A stretch of DNA of 44,597 nt. Source: Comamonadaceae bacterium (GTDB lineage: Bacteria > Pseudomonadota > Gammaproteobacteria > Burkholderiales > Burkholderiaceae_C). Shown in pieces: positions 32,179 through 40,434 of this stretch. A model generated the notes under the pieces. It saw only the letters and a list, made by a program, of their open reading frames with translations, had not been told where the DNA came from and did no database searches. How positions within the stretch are numbered: position 1 is the stretch's first letter; each line of letters begins with the position of its first letter. The position numbers and the translations under genes are program-made. The stretch lies in contig CANFWI010000025.1 in assembly GCA_947450675.1 (NCBI GenBank), positions 1 through 44,597 on the forward strand, in the 5' to 3' direction.

Positions 32179-33741
32179 TTATTCGCTGACAGGCTTCAAG
32201 TGCGCCAGCACTGCTGTACTGGCCTGTACAGCACTCCGGCGGTGATAGAAATTAAGCGCCCGCAGGCCGCCCAGTTCTTCGCCACCACCCGCGCGGCCCG
32301 GCCCGCCATGCAGCGACTGCGGCATCACATTGCCGTGGCCCGTGTGCAGTGCAGCCACGTCGGGCGAGATGATGTGCACACGGCCATGGCTGTCGGCCAG
32401 TTCCAGTGCAGCGCTGGCCAGCGCCGCTGAGTCGCTACCGTACAGCGAGGTCACGAGGGAGCCTTGACCGCGCCGGATCAGCGCCAGCGCATGGGCGATG
32501 TCGCGGTAAGGCACCAGCGTGGCGACCGGGCCAAAAACTTCGGTGTCATGCACGTGTTGCGACGCATCGCTGGCATCCGCCGTGCGCAGTCCCAGCAAGG
32601 TCGGGCCTACGCAGCAAGCGATCGTAGGGTCCGCATCGATCAGTGCATGGGCTGCGCCGTCGTGCAGCACTTCGGCTTCGGCCTTCAATAACGCCAAGCC
32701 TTCCAGCACGGTGTTGAATTGCGCACGGTTCACCAAGGCGCCCATGCGCACCGTCTCGTTGCGCGGATTGCCCACGGTCGTTTTGGCCAGCCTAGCGCCG
32801 ATGGCGGCAGCGGCCTCTTGGTAAAGCGCTTGCGGCACCAGCACGCGGCGAATCGCCGTGCATTTCTGGCCTGACTTGACCGTCATTTCGCGGGCGACTT
32901 CTTTGGCCAGCAGCTCCAGCGCTTCGGCGCCGGCGTCTGGCAACAGCAGCGCTGAATTCAGGCTGTCGGCTTCGATGTTGACGCGGACTGAGCGCTGCGT
33001 GACGGCGGGGTGCGAACGAATCACAGCGGCGGTTTCTGCCGAGCCGGTGAAAGACACCACGTCAAAGGCTTGCAACTGGTCTAGCAAGCCGGCCGAACTG
33101 CCGCAGATGACAGATAAGGCGCCGACGGGCAAGACACCGGCGTTGACCACGTCTTGCACCATGCGCTGCGTCAGCCAGGCGGTGGCCGTGGCTGGCTTGA
33201 TGATCACCGGCACACCAGAGAGAAGCGCAGGCGCGGCTTTTTCCCACAGGCCCCACGCCGGAAAATTGAAGGCATTGATGAAGAGCGCCACACCTCGGGT
33301 CGGCGTCATCACATGCTGCGACTGGAACAGCGGGTCTTTGCCCAGACGCGCGCTGTCGCCGTCCAACAGGTGATGCCGATCGCCCAGCGAATCGCCCATC
33401 TTGGCGTAGCTGCCGAGCGTGAAAAATCCGCCGTCGATGTCGACCGCCGTGTCGTTCTTCACGGTGCCACTGTTGGCGGTGGCGATCTCGTAGTAAGCCT
33501 CGCGGTTGGCTTGCAAGACCTTGCCGACGTCCACCAACAATACAGCCCGCTGCCGGTAGCTCAACTGCCGCAAGGCGCTACCGCCTTGCTTGCGGGCAAA
33601 GGTGAATGCTTCGGCCAGATCCATACCGCTGGCGTCGACGCGCACCAGCGGCGTGCCCAGCACAGGGTCGACCAGTTCGGTGCCTGCACCACTGCCGTTT
33701 TGCCAACGACCAGCCAAGAAATTAGGGAGAAGTTCAGTCAT
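32179..33741 (-). CDS. boxD: 3,4-Dehydroadipyl-CoA semialdehyde dehydrogenase
   Basis: 520 residues from ATG 33741 (MTELLPNFLAGRWQNG, the family's N-terminus); a TTG at 33795 would add 18 residues and overlap the preceding gene. It is an aldehyde dehydrogenase family member of the PaaZ/BoxD branch, with the NAD-binding FNFPAWGLWEKAAPALLSG, the VSFTGSAETAAVI motif and the catalytic cysteine in SGQKCTAIRRV. It oxidises the semialdehyde made by BoxC to 3,4-dehydroadipyl-CoA with NADP. It is second in the minus-strand operon, 37 bases after the DUF4863 gene. Confidence 0.92.
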   Translation of the reverse strand: MTELLPNFLAGRWQNGSGAGTELVDPVLGTPLVRVDASGMDLAEAFTFARKQGGSALRQLSYRQRAVLLVDVGKVLQANREAYYEIATANSGTVKNDTAVDIDGGFFTLGSYAKMGDSLGDRHHLLDGDSARLGKDPLFQSQHVMTPTRGVALFINAFNFPAWGLWEKAAPALLSGVPVIIKPATATAWLTQRMVQDVVNAGVLPVGALSVICGSSAGLLDQLQAFDVVSFTGSAETAAVIRSHPAVTQRSVRVNIEADSLNSALLLPDAGAEALELLAKEVAREMTVKSGQKCTAIRRVLVPQALYQEAAAAIGARLAKTTVGNPRNETVRMGALVNRAQFNTVLEGLALLKAEAEVLHDGAAHALIDADPTIACCVGPTLLGLRTADASDASQHVHDTEVFGPVATLVPYRDIAHALALIRRGQGSLVTSLYGSDSAALASAALELADSHGRVHIISPDVAALHTGHGNVMPQSLHGGPGRAGGGEELGGLRALNFYHRRSAVQASTAVLAHLKPVSE

Positions 33742-33778
33742 AGGAAAGTCGTTTTCTGCGTGTTCTACTGAGTCTGGT

Positions 33779-34243
33779 TTATCGGGTGAAGTCAATACGG
33801 CCTTCAGGCAGCAAATAAAGAACCAAGGCGCGGCCTTGTGTCACGGTGGGACGATGGGCACTGCCCGGAGGACAGACCAACCAGCCAGCAGAACGACCGT
33901 CAAAGCAGGCAGCAGCATCCATCGGCATGATCAAGTCAATTTCGCCGGTCGGGTGGCTGTGGTGCGGCCCGGCCACATCCGTCATGTCGACCACATCCAC
34001 TGAAAAGCCATGCAGGTCGTCTGCTGGCTTGAAGATGCGGCCGTATTTCAATCCACTGCCTTCGCGGTCGCACAACCAGCCTTCGGCCACGCCGGCCATG
34101 CAGGCGGCTTGCAATTGGCTAAAGGTTGCGCTGCCGGGACCGTGCTCGGCATTGAGCCAAACATCCAATTCGGCATTCAATGGACGGCCCGCCAGTTGGG
34201 TGGTGAGTTGAGCAATCTGCTCGCGAAATTCAAGGGGAGACAT
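33779..34243 (-). CDS. DUF4863 family cupin-like protein (4-hydroxylaminobenzoate lyase-like)
   Basis: 154 residues from ATG 34243 (MSPLEFREQIAQL), preceded by AGGGGAGAC read as GTCTCC on the plus strand; an in-frame start at 34345 lies inside the promoters. The C-terminal half has a cupin-like metal motif, GPHHSHPTGEIDLIMP, and CPPGSAHRP. Members of this family include a 4-hydroxylaminobenzoate lyase, but homologues are commonly found in box clusters without nitrobenzoate genes. First gene of the operon, directly behind the promoter facing away from boxR. A role in benzoate metabolism is implied by position only; no box step is missing for it. Confidence 0.68.
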   Translation of the reverse strand: MSPLEFREQIAQLTTQLAGRPLNAELDVWLNAEHGPGSATFSQLQAACMAGVAEGWLCDREGSGLKYGRIFKPADDLHGFSVDVVDMTDVAGPHHSHPTGEIDLIMPMDAAACFDGRSAGWLVCPPGSAHRPTVTQGRALVLYLLPEGRIDFTR

Positions 34244-34289
34244 CGGCGCGCTCGTCCATTCACGGAAAGGTTGATGTGCAGGACCTTGC

Positions 34290-34318
34290 TTGTCAGGCCC
34301 GATAACATGAATTATTAT
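34290..34318 (+). promoter_or_regulatory. boxR promoter
   Basis: TTGTCA (34290-34295), a 17-base spacer and TATTAT (34313-34318) make a strong sigma-70 type promoter. Transcription would start near 34325 and read into boxR. The -35 region belongs to TGCTTGTC (34287-34294), an element shared with the other two box promoters. A TGCA at 34277-34280 lies just upstream. Confidence 0.6.
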
Positions 34319-34328
34319 GCTTATATGA

Positions 34329-34357
34329 ACGATAAAGCGCAGCAAGCCTCATGTCAA
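34329..34357 (-). promoter_or_regulatory. Promoter of the DUF4863-boxD-bclA-ABC operon
   Basis: On the minus strand TTGACA (34357-34352), 17 bases, then TATCGT (34334-34329). The start would be near 34322, about 80 bases before the ATG at 34243. The -35 is embedded in AGTGCTTGAC (34362-34353), identical to ten bases at the boxC promoter. A TGCA (34367-34370) lies immediately upstream. The promoter faces the boxR promoter, each lying in the other's early transcribed region. Confidence 0.5.
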
Positions 34358-34398
34358 GCACTATATTGCATGCCCTAGGGATAACACCAAGCCAACCC

Positions 34399-35289
34399 AT
34401 GCCAGAAAAGACCGACAGCAGCGGAAAAAATCCATTTTTGGTGGCTTTGGGGGAGCGCGTGAGAGGTTTGCGCGCTCGTCGCGGCATGACGCGCAAGGCC
34501 GTTTCGATCGCCGCCGAGGTGTCTGAGCGTCATCTGGCCAATCTTGAATACGGGGAGGGCAATGCGTCCATCTTGGTGCTGCTACAGGTGGCTAGCGCTT
34601 TGCAATGCAGCTTGGCCGAGCTGATCGGGGATGTCACCACGCTGTCACCTGAATGGCTGCTGATCAGAGAGCTCTTGGAGCGTTGCGATGAAGCCGACTT
34701 GCGCAAGGCCCGCATCGCTTTGGGCGAGCTGCTCGGAACCGGCGGCGCGCTTGGCACTGTCAGTACGCGGGTGGCGCTGATAGGGCTGCGCGGGGCCGGT
34801 AAGTCGGCGTTAGGCCAGATGTTGGCCGAAGACCTCGGCTTTCCCTTTGTGGAGCTGAGCCGCGAGATCGAGAAATTTGCCGGCTGTAGCGTTGCGGAAA
34901 TTCAGGCTTTGTATGGCCAAAACGCCTACCGCCGCTATGAACGCCGCGCCATGGAAGAGACTATCCAGATTTATCCCGAGGCGGTGATCGCCACCCCGGG
35001 CGGCTTGGTGTCTGACCCGGCGACCTTCAATCAATTGCTCAGCCACTGCACCACGGTATGGCTGCAAGCCGACCCCGAAGACCACATGAACCGAGTGTTG
35101 GCCCAAGGCGACACACGTCCGATGGCCGCCAGCAAAGAGGCGATGGAAGACCTCAAAGTCATTCTGGCGGGGCGTGCGGCCTTTTACTCAAAGGCTCAAC
35201 TCACACTCAACACGAGTGCCCAGGGATTGGCGCCTTCATTTGCGTTGCTGCGCAGCCAAGTGCGGGATCTTTTGCAGCTGCCGGCTTGA
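34399..35289 (+). CDS. boxR: BoxR, benzoyl-CoA-responsive repressor (XRE + shikimate kinase-like)
   Basis: 296 residues from ATG 34399; an in-frame ATG at 34351 would add 16 residues. The N-terminal XRE helix-turn-helix (about 14-75) reads LGERVRGLRARRGMTRKAVS then AEVSERHLANLEYGEGNASI. After a linker, a shikimate-kinase-like domain starts with an intact P-loop, IGLRGAGKSALGQ (128-140), and continues LGFPFVELSREIEKFAG. This two-domain layout is that of BoxR and BzdR, where the kinase-like domain binds benzoyl-CoA and releases the DNA. It lies between the two box operons and should repress both. Candidate operators with TGCA repeats are nearby. Confidence 0.92.
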   Translation: MPEKTDSSGKNPFLVALGERVRGLRARRGMTRKAVSIAAEVSERHLANLEYGEGNASILVLLQVASALQCSLAELIGDVTTLSPEWLLIRELLERCDEADLRKARIALGELLGTGGALGTVSTRVALIGLRGAGKSALGQMLAEDLGFPFVELSREIEKFAGCSVAEIQALYGQNAYRRYERRAMEETIQIYPEAVIATPGGLVSDPATFNQLLSHCTTVWLQADPEDHMNRVLAQGDTRPMAASKEAMEDLKVILAGRAAFYSKAQLTLNTSAQGLAPSFALLRSQVRDLLQLPA

Positions 35290-35316
35290 TTTTTGAGGAA
35301 ATAGGCAAAAAAGTGC

Positions 35317-35346
35317 TTGACCGAGATTTCTAATGTGCATTATTAT
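35317..35346 (+). promoter_or_regulatory. boxC promoter
   Basis: TTGACC (35317-35322), an 18-base spacer and TATTAT (35341-35346), lying 28 bases after the boxR stop. TGCA at 35336-35339 sits in the spacer within an inverted repeat ATGTG-N10-CACAT (35333-35352) that spans the -10. The start would be near 35353, giving a ~57-base leader for boxC. Thus boxCBA can be expressed separately from boxR. Confidence 0.6.
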
Positions 35347-35366
35347 TCACATCGAGAATTCCGAAA

Positions 35367-35384
35367 GATGCAGTTTTTTGCATC
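35367..35384. promoter_or_regulatory. Probable BoxR operator (TGCA-N6-TGCA palindrome)
   Basis: GATGCA (35367-35372), GTTTTT, TGCATC (35379-35384). The arms are perfect inverted repeats and at the same time give TGCA-N6-TGCA, the repeat type known for the BzdR/BoxR regulator family. It is about 20 bases downstream of the boxC -10, where a bound repressor would block promoter escape. Confidence 0.6.
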
Positions 35385-35409
35385 CCCACAGCACGATGGA
35401 GACATGTTC

Positions 35410-37074
35410 ATGACCTCAGCCCTTGCACCGCGCGTCGAATACCAAACCGACCCGACCCAGTACAAACACCTCAAGCTCAGTTTCAACGGTCCCGTGGCCA
35501 CGCTGGCGGTGGACATCGACGAGAACGCAGGCTTGCGTCCGGGCTACAAGCTCAAGCTCAACAGCTACGACCTCGGCGTCGACATTGAGCTCAACGACGC
35601 GGTCGGCCGCATCCGTTTTGAACACCCTGAAGTGCGTACCGTGGTGGTCACCAGCGGCAAGGACAAGGTATTTTGCTCAGGCGCCAACATCTTCATGCTG
35701 GGCGTCAGCAGCCATGCCTGGAAAGTCAATTTTTGCAAATTCACCAACGAAACCCGCAATGGGCTGGAAGACTCCTCTAAGCACAGCGGCTTGAAGTTCT
35801 TGGCCGCGGTGAACGGCGCTTGCGCCGGCGGTGGCTACGAGCTGGCCTTGGCCTGCGACGAAATCATTTTGGTCGATGACCGCTCCAGCGCTGTCAGCCT
35901 GCCCGAAGTGCCTTTGCTCGGCGTGCTGCCCGGCACCGGCGGTCTGACCCGCGTGACCGACAAGCGCCACGTGCGCCACGACTTGGCCGACATTTTCTGC
36001 ACCAGCGTTGAAGGTGTGCGCGGCCAGAAAGCAGTGGACTGGCGCTTGGTGGACAGCATTGCCAAGACCGCCGTATTCGCGCAAAAAGTACAAGAACGCG
36101 CGCTGGAATTGGCCGCCCAAAGCGATCGTCCTGCCAATGGCCAAGGCGTGACGATGACGCCTCTCAAGCGCGCGGTTGAAGCTGACGCGCTGCGTTATCA
36201 ATATGTGAGCGTCGAGATTGAGCGCGTCAAGCGCACCGCTACGTTCACCGTCAAGAGCCCGAGCGGTCCACAACCGACGGACATCGCCAGCATCGAAAAA
36301 GCCGGCGCAGACTGGTTTCCGCTGGCCATGGCCCGCGAACTCGAAGACGCCATTTTGCAGATGCGCACCAACGAACTCGACATCGGCGTTTGGCTGATCA
36401 AGACCGAAGGCGATGCCGCTGCCGTGCTGGCCAGCGACGCTGTGTTGATGGCGCACCAAAACCACTGGCTGGTGCGCGAAACCATCGGTCTGATGCGCCG
36501 CACCTTCAGCCGTCTCGACGTCTCGTCACGCAGCCTGTTTGCCTTGATTGAGCCCGGTTCATGCTTCGCCGGCTCCTTCCTTGAACTCGCACTGGCCTGC
36601 GACCGCAGCTACATGCTGGCCCTGCCGGACGACGCTGCGAAGGCACCGACCCTCACCGTTGGCGACAGCAACTTTGGCTTGTTCCCGATGGTCACTGAAC
36701 AGAGCCGCCTCGGTCGCCGTTTTTATGACGAGCAACCAGCCTTAGAGGCTGTGCGTGCCAAAGCCGGTCAGCCACTCGACGCTGACGCCGCTTTTGCGGT
36801 CGGCTTGGTCACGTCGAACCCGGATGACATCGACTGGACTGACGAAGTGCGCATTGCGATTGAAGAGCGCGTCTCGATGTCACCGGATGCCTTGACCGGC
36901 CTTGAAGCTAACCTGCGTTTCAACGGCCCGGAAAACATGTTCACGCGCATTTTTGGCCGTCTGACCGCCTGGCAAAACTGGATCTTCCAGCGTCCTAACG
37001 CTGTCGGTGAAAAAGGCGCGTTGAAGGTTTACGGCAAAGGTGACAAAGCCCAGTTCGACTGGAACCGCGTCTAA
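35410..37074 (+). CDS. boxC: 2,3-Epoxybenzoyl-CoA dihydrolase (benzoyl-CoA-dihydrodiol lyase)
   Basis: 554 residues from ATG 35410, with GGAGA seven bases upstream; ATG 35404 is too close to it. It is a double crotonase-like protein. The first domain (about 20-270) includes VFCSGANIFMLGVSSHAWK, AAVNGACAGGGYELALACDE and LPEVPLLGVLPGTGGLTRV, and the second (about 280-550) has FALIEPGSCFAGSFLELALACD. BoxC opens the ring of 2,3-epoxybenzoyl-CoA hydrolytically, giving 3,4-dehydroadipyl-CoA semialdehyde and formate. It is the first gene of boxCBA behind its own promoter and operator. Confidence 0.94.
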   Translation: MTSALAPRVEYQTDPTQYKHLKLSFNGPVATLAVDIDENAGLRPGYKLKLNSYDLGVDIELNDAVGRIRFEHPEVRTVVVTSGKDKVFCSGANIFMLGVSSHAWKVNFCKFTNETRNGLEDSSKHSGLKFLAAVNGACAGGGYELALACDEIILVDDRSSAVSLPEVPLLGVLPGTGGLTRVTDKRHVRHDLADIFCTSVEGVRGQKAVDWRLVDSIAKTAVFAQKVQERALELAAQSDRPANGQGVTMTPLKRAVEADALRYQYVSVEIERVKRTATFTVKSPSGPQPTDIASIEKAGADWFPLAMARELEDAILQMRTNELDIGVWLIKTEGDAAAVLASDAVLMAHQNHWLVRETIGLMRRTFSRLDVSSRSLFALIEPGSCFAGSFLELALACDRSYMLALPDDAAKAPTLTVGDSNFGLFPMVTEQSRLGRRFYDEQPALEAVRAKAGQPLDADAAFAVGLVTSNPDDIDWTDEVRIAIEERVSMSPDALTGLEANLRFNGPENMFTRIFGRLTAWQNWIFQRPNAVGEKGALKVYGKGDKAQFDWNRV

Positions 37075-37082
37075 AAATAACA

Positions 37083-37148
37083 GTTGTGCAGCGTATCTCT
37101 GGTGGCGCGCTGCAACCGAACTTCTTCCACCGTTGCAGACCTTTTTTT
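37083..37148 (+). terminator. Possible attenuator between boxC and boxB
   Basis: The segment 37108-37116 (CGCTGCAAC) can pair in two ways. It can pair upstream with GTTG (37083-37086) plus CAGCG (37089-37093). Alternatively its last seven bases (CTGCAAC, 37110-37116) pair downstream with GTTGCAG (37132-37138), and this second hairpin is followed at once by ACC and seven T residues (37142-37148). The arrangement is that of antiterminator and terminator. The terminator stem is short with a 15-base loop, so termination would be partial. The boxB ribosome site (GGAG, 37152-37155) follows directly. Confidence 0.4.
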
Positions 37149-37161
37149 ATTGGAGACTCTC

Positions 37162-38589
37162 ATGTCCGGTATCAACTACAGCGAAAAAATCCCCAACAAC
37201 GTCAACCTCAGCGAAGACCGCACTTTGCAGCGCGCGCTGGAGCAGTGGCAGCCCAACTTCATCAACTGGTGGGACGACGTCGGCCCTGTCGGCTCGACCG
37301 ACTCCGAGGTCTACCTGCGCACGGCTGTCAGCGTTGACCCGCAAGGCTGGGCCCAGTTTGGCCACGTCAAAATGCGCGACTACCGTTGGGGCATTTTTCT
37401 GAACCCGGGCGAAGCCGACCGGACCATTCACTTTGGTGACCACAAAGGCGAAAAAGCCTGGCAAGACGTGCCCGGCGAACACCGTGCCAACCTGCGCCGC
37501 ATCATCGTCACGCAAGGCGACACAGAGCCGGCGTCGGTCGAGCAGCAACGCCACTTGGGCCTGACCGCACCGAGCATGTACGACCTGCGCAACCTGTTCC
37601 AGATCAACGTCGAAGAAGGCCGCCATTTGTGGGCCATGGTGTATTTGCTGCACAAGCACTTTGGCCGTGACGGCCGTGAAGAAGCCGAGGGTCTGTTGGA
37701 GCGTCGCAGCGGTGACGAAAACAACCCACGCATTCTGGCCGCTTTCAACGAACAGACGCCAGATTGGCTGAGCTTCTTCATGTTCACGTACTTCACGGAC
37801 CGTGACGGTAAGTTCCAGCTGTGTGCCTTGGCCGAAAGTTCTTTTGACCCGCTGGCCCGGACCTCCAAGTTCATGTTGACTGAAGAGGCCCACCACATGT
37901 TTGTCGGTGAGAGCGGCATCAGCCGCGTGATCTCACGCACCGCGCAAAAAATGAACGAGCTGAAGACGGACGACGTCAACAAGCTGCGTGCCGCTGGCGT
38001 GATCGATCTGCCGACCATCCAGCGTTACATCAACTTCCACTTCAGCGTGACCATTGATTTGTTCGGCGCTGACGAGTCGAGCAACGCCGCCACCTTTTAC
38101 AGCACCGGCATCAAAGGTCGCTACGAAGAGGGCAAACGCGTCGATGACCACGTCCTCAAGGGTCAGACTTACAAAGTTCTTGAAGCACGTGATGGCCAGT
38201 TGGTCGAAAAAGAAGTACCGATGCTCAACGCCCTCAACGAGGTGCTGCGCGACGACTACATCAAAGACTCGGTGGCTGGCGTGGAACGCTGGAACAAGGT
38301 GCTCGAAAAAGCGGGTATTCCAACCCGCATGAAAGTGCCGCACAAAGCCTTCAACCGCAACATCGGTGCGCTGTCCGGCGTCAAGGTGTCGCCAGAGGGC
38401 CGCGTGCTGAGCCTGCCCGAATGGAAAGCGCAAGTGGGTGAATGGCTGCCGTCGCTGCAAGACCGCGCTTACGTCGCCAGCCTGATGGGCCGTGTGGTCG
38501 AGCCAGGCAAGTTCGCCAACTGGATCTCGCCACCCGTCATGGGCATCAACCGCCAGCCAGTAGACTTCGACTACGTGCGATTCAACTGA
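37162..38589 (+). CDS. boxB: Benzoyl-CoA 2,3-epoxidase, oxygenase subunit
   Basis: 475 residues from ATG 37162, preceded by TTGGAGAC. BoxB is a diiron protein with a ferritin-like four-helix bundle. Candidate iron ligands are visible in SVEQQRH (E127), QINVEEGRH (E151/E152, H155), ALAESSF (E225) and MLTEEAHHMF (E241/E242, H244/H245). It epoxidises benzoyl-CoA to 2,3-epoxybenzoyl-CoA with O2, taking electrons from BoxA. The sequence ends with INRQPVDFDYVRFN. The pair with BoxA and the BoxC gene upstream leave little doubt. It is separated from boxA by a 9-bp-stem hairpin. Confidence 0.94.
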   Translation: MSGINYSEKIPNNVNLSEDRTLQRALEQWQPNFINWWDDVGPVGSTDSEVYLRTAVSVDPQGWAQFGHVKMRDYRWGIFLNPGEADRTIHFGDHKGEKAWQDVPGEHRANLRRIIVTQGDTEPASVEQQRHLGLTAPSMYDLRNLFQINVEEGRHLWAMVYLLHKHFGRDGREEAEGLLERRSGDENNPRILAAFNEQTPDWLSFFMFTYFTDRDGKFQLCALAESSFDPLARTSKFMLTEEAHHMFVGESGISRVISRTAQKMNELKTDDVNKLRAAGVIDLPTIQRYINFHFSVTIDLFGADESSNAATFYSTGIKGRYEEGKRVDDHVLKGQTYKVLEARDGQLVEKEVPMLNALNEVLRDDYIKDSVAGVERWNKVLEKAGIPTRMKVPHKAFNRNIGALSGVKVSPEGRVLSLPEWKAQVGEWLPSLQDRAYVASLMGRVVEPGKFANWISPPVMGINRQPVDFDYVRFN

Positions 38590-38611
38590 TCAGCTGTTGT
38601 GCTGAAATAGT

Positions 38612-38634
38612 CAGGGGGCCTCGCGCCCCCTGAT
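38612..38634 (+). other. Strong hairpin between boxB and boxA
   Basis: TCAGGGGGC (38612-38620), loop CTCGC, GCCCCCTGA (38626-38634): a perfect, very GC-rich 9-bp stem in the 80-base gap. There is no T-run after it, so it is not a standard intrinsic terminator. It may stop 3'-5' degradation of the boxCB message or reduce readthrough, lowering BoxA relative to BoxB. Confidence 0.6.
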
Positions 38635-38669
38635 GCACTTAAGACGTTCAGAACTCAAGAGACAACACC

Positions 38670-39965
38670 ATGGACATGACCGCCACCATCGTCATCAAAC
38701 AGCACTTGATCGACCCCGAGATCTGTATCCGGTGCAACACCTGCGAAGCGATCTGCCCAGTGGGCGCGATCACGCATGATTCACGCAACTACGTTGTCGA
38801 TGCCGAAAAGTGCAACCTGTGCATGTACTGTTTGCCGCCCTGCCCGACCGGCTCGATTGACAACTGGCGCACGATGCCACGCGTCAAAGCCTACTCGCCC
38901 GATGAACAATTGTTGTGGGACGAGTTGCCCGGCGAACTCTCGCCTGAGCAGCTGGCTGAACACGGTGTGGACGCAACGGCGGACGACTCCGTGTTGGTCG
39001 TCGCCGAGACGGCGGCCGTCACCACCGCTTATTCTGAAACCAGCTTCAACAGCGCGCAATACGGTGCCATGGTGCCGCCTTGGTCGGCCGCCCATCCGTA
39101 CACGAATCTCTACGGCCCCAAAGCCGCCGACAAATCCATCACCGCGGTTGTCAGTGGCAATGTACGGGTCACCGAAGTTGGCCAAACGGCCGGCGGCGAT
39201 TACGACACGCACCACATCGTGCTGGACTTCGGCAGCCTGCCATTTCCTGTGCTCGAAGGCCAGTCGATCGGCATCATTCCGCCCGGGCTCGACGCCAAGG
39301 GCAAAGCCCACCACGCGCGCCAGTACTCCATCGCCAGCCCGCGCAACGGCGAGCGGCCCGGTTACAACAACCTGTCGCTGACCATCAAGCGCGTGCTCGA
39401 AGACCATCAAGGTCAGCCGGTGCGCGGCGTCTGCTCTAACTACATGTGCGACTTGCAAGTCGGCGACAAAGTGCAGGTGATCGGCCCCTTCGGTGCGAGC
39501 TTCCTGATCCCGAACCATCCGCGCAGCAACATCGTCATGATCTGCACCGGAACCGGTAGCGCCCCGATGCGCGGCATGACTGAATGGCGTCGCCGACTGC
39601 GCGCGACGGGCAAATTTGAAGGCGGCAAGCTGATGCTGTTTTTCGGCGCCCGAACGCAGGAAGAACTGCCGTACTTTGGCCCGCTGCAAAATCTGCCGAA
39701 AGATTTCATCGACCTTAACTTCGCGTTTTCACGCACGCCCGGCCAGCCCAAACGTTATGTGCAGGACGTGATGCGCGAACGCGCGGCGGATCTGGTGCCG
39801 CTGCTCAGCGACCCCAACACTTGCTTTTATGTCTGCGGCCTGAAAAGCATGGAAGAGGGCGTCGTGCTGGCGCTGCGCGACGTGGCGACACAAGCGGGTC
39901 TGGATTGGGACACTGTGGGCGCGTCGCTCAAAAAAGAAGGTCGTCTGCATTTGGAAACCTATTGA
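38670..39965 (+). CDS. boxA: Benzoyl-CoA epoxidase, reductase subunit
   Basis: 431 residues. The N-terminus holds two 4Fe-4S clusters: C19, C22, C25, C29 ([12 protein letters not shown]) and C48, C51, C54, C58 ([12 protein letters not shown]). A linker leads to a ferredoxin-NADP reductase module with the FAD motif [16 protein letters not shown] and the NADPH-binding stretch [14 protein letters not shown], ending HLETY as in plant-type FNRs. It transfers electrons from NADPH to BoxB. It is co-transcribed with boxB and followed after 16 bases by a MaoC-like gene. Confidence 0.94.
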   Translation: MDMTATIVIKQHLIDPEICIRCNTCEAICPVGAITHDSRNYVVDAEKCNLCMYCLPPCPTGSIDNWRTMPRVKAYSPDEQLLWDELPGELSPEQLAEHGVDATADDSVLVVAETAAVTTAYSETSFNSAQYGAMVPPWSAAHPYTNLYGPKAADKSITAVVSGNVRVTEVGQTAGGDYDTHHIVLDFGSLPFPVLEGQSIGIIPPGLDAKGKAHHARQYSIASPRNGERPGYNNLSLTIKRVLEDHQGQPVRGVCSNYMCDLQVGDKVQVIGPFGASFLIPNHPRSNIVMICTGTGSAPMRGMTEWRRRLRATGKFEGGKLMLFFGARTQEELPYFGPLQNLPKDFIDLNFAFSRTPGQPKRYVQDVMRERAADLVPLLSDPNTCFYVCGLKSMEEGVVLALRDVATQAGLDWDTVGASLKKEGRLHLETY

Positions 39966-39981
39966 TGCCAGCGAGCGTGCA

Positions 39982-40434
39982 ATGAAGTTCGCAGAATTTC
40001 AGGTCGGACAAGTCATCAACGCCAGCCCTTATCTGGTCACTGAAGCCGAGGTGATGGCCTTTGCCACGGCCTACGACCCGCAGTGGTTTCACACCGATCC
40101 GGTCGCCGCCAAGGACGGTCGCTTTGGCGGACTGATCGCCAGCGGCTGGCACACCTGCGGGATCGCCATGCGGCTCATCACCGATGCCGCTTTGCACGGT
40201 TCAGAGTCTTTCGCGTCACCCGGTTTGGCCTACTTGAAGTGGCAGCATCCCGTGCGCCCCGGCGATCAGCTCCGTGTGCGGGCCACCGTTCTAGAGACCC
40301 GCCACTCCGTCAGCCAGCCCACGTTGGGCATCCTGCGTTGGCACTGGCAAATGGTCAACCAAACCGACGTTCAGGTGCTGGAACTGGAGGCCACCAGTTT
40401 GTTTGACCTCACACTGACACGCCCCGCAGACTGA
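39982..40434 (+). CDS. MaoC-like hot-dog dehydratase
   Basis: 150 residues, the size of a single hot-dog MaoC domain. The family's hydratase region is seen as ATAYDPQWFHTDPVAAKDGRFGGLIASGWHTCG (D and H spaced by five, about residues 32-37), and PVRPGDQLRVRATVLE later. MaoC proteins hydrate trans-enoyl-CoA to (R)-3-hydroxyacyl-CoA. Directly after boxA it could act on the unsaturated adipyl-CoA intermediates below BoxD; this is inference from position. It ends back-to-back with the convergent lyase gene, with the two stops forming TGATCA. Confidence 0.75.
   Translation: MKFAEFQVGQVINASPYLVTEAEVMAFATAYDPQWFHTDPVAAKDGRFGGLIASGWHTCGIAMRLITDAALHGSESFASPGLAYLKWQHPVRPGDQLRVRATVLETRHSVSQPTLGILRWHWQMVNQTDVQVLELEATSLFDLTLTRPAD

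Noticed and set aside
38612..38634. Calling the boxB-boxA hairpin an intrinsic terminator
   Set aside because: No T-run follows the stem and boxA lacks a visible promoter, so full termination would silence an essential subunit.
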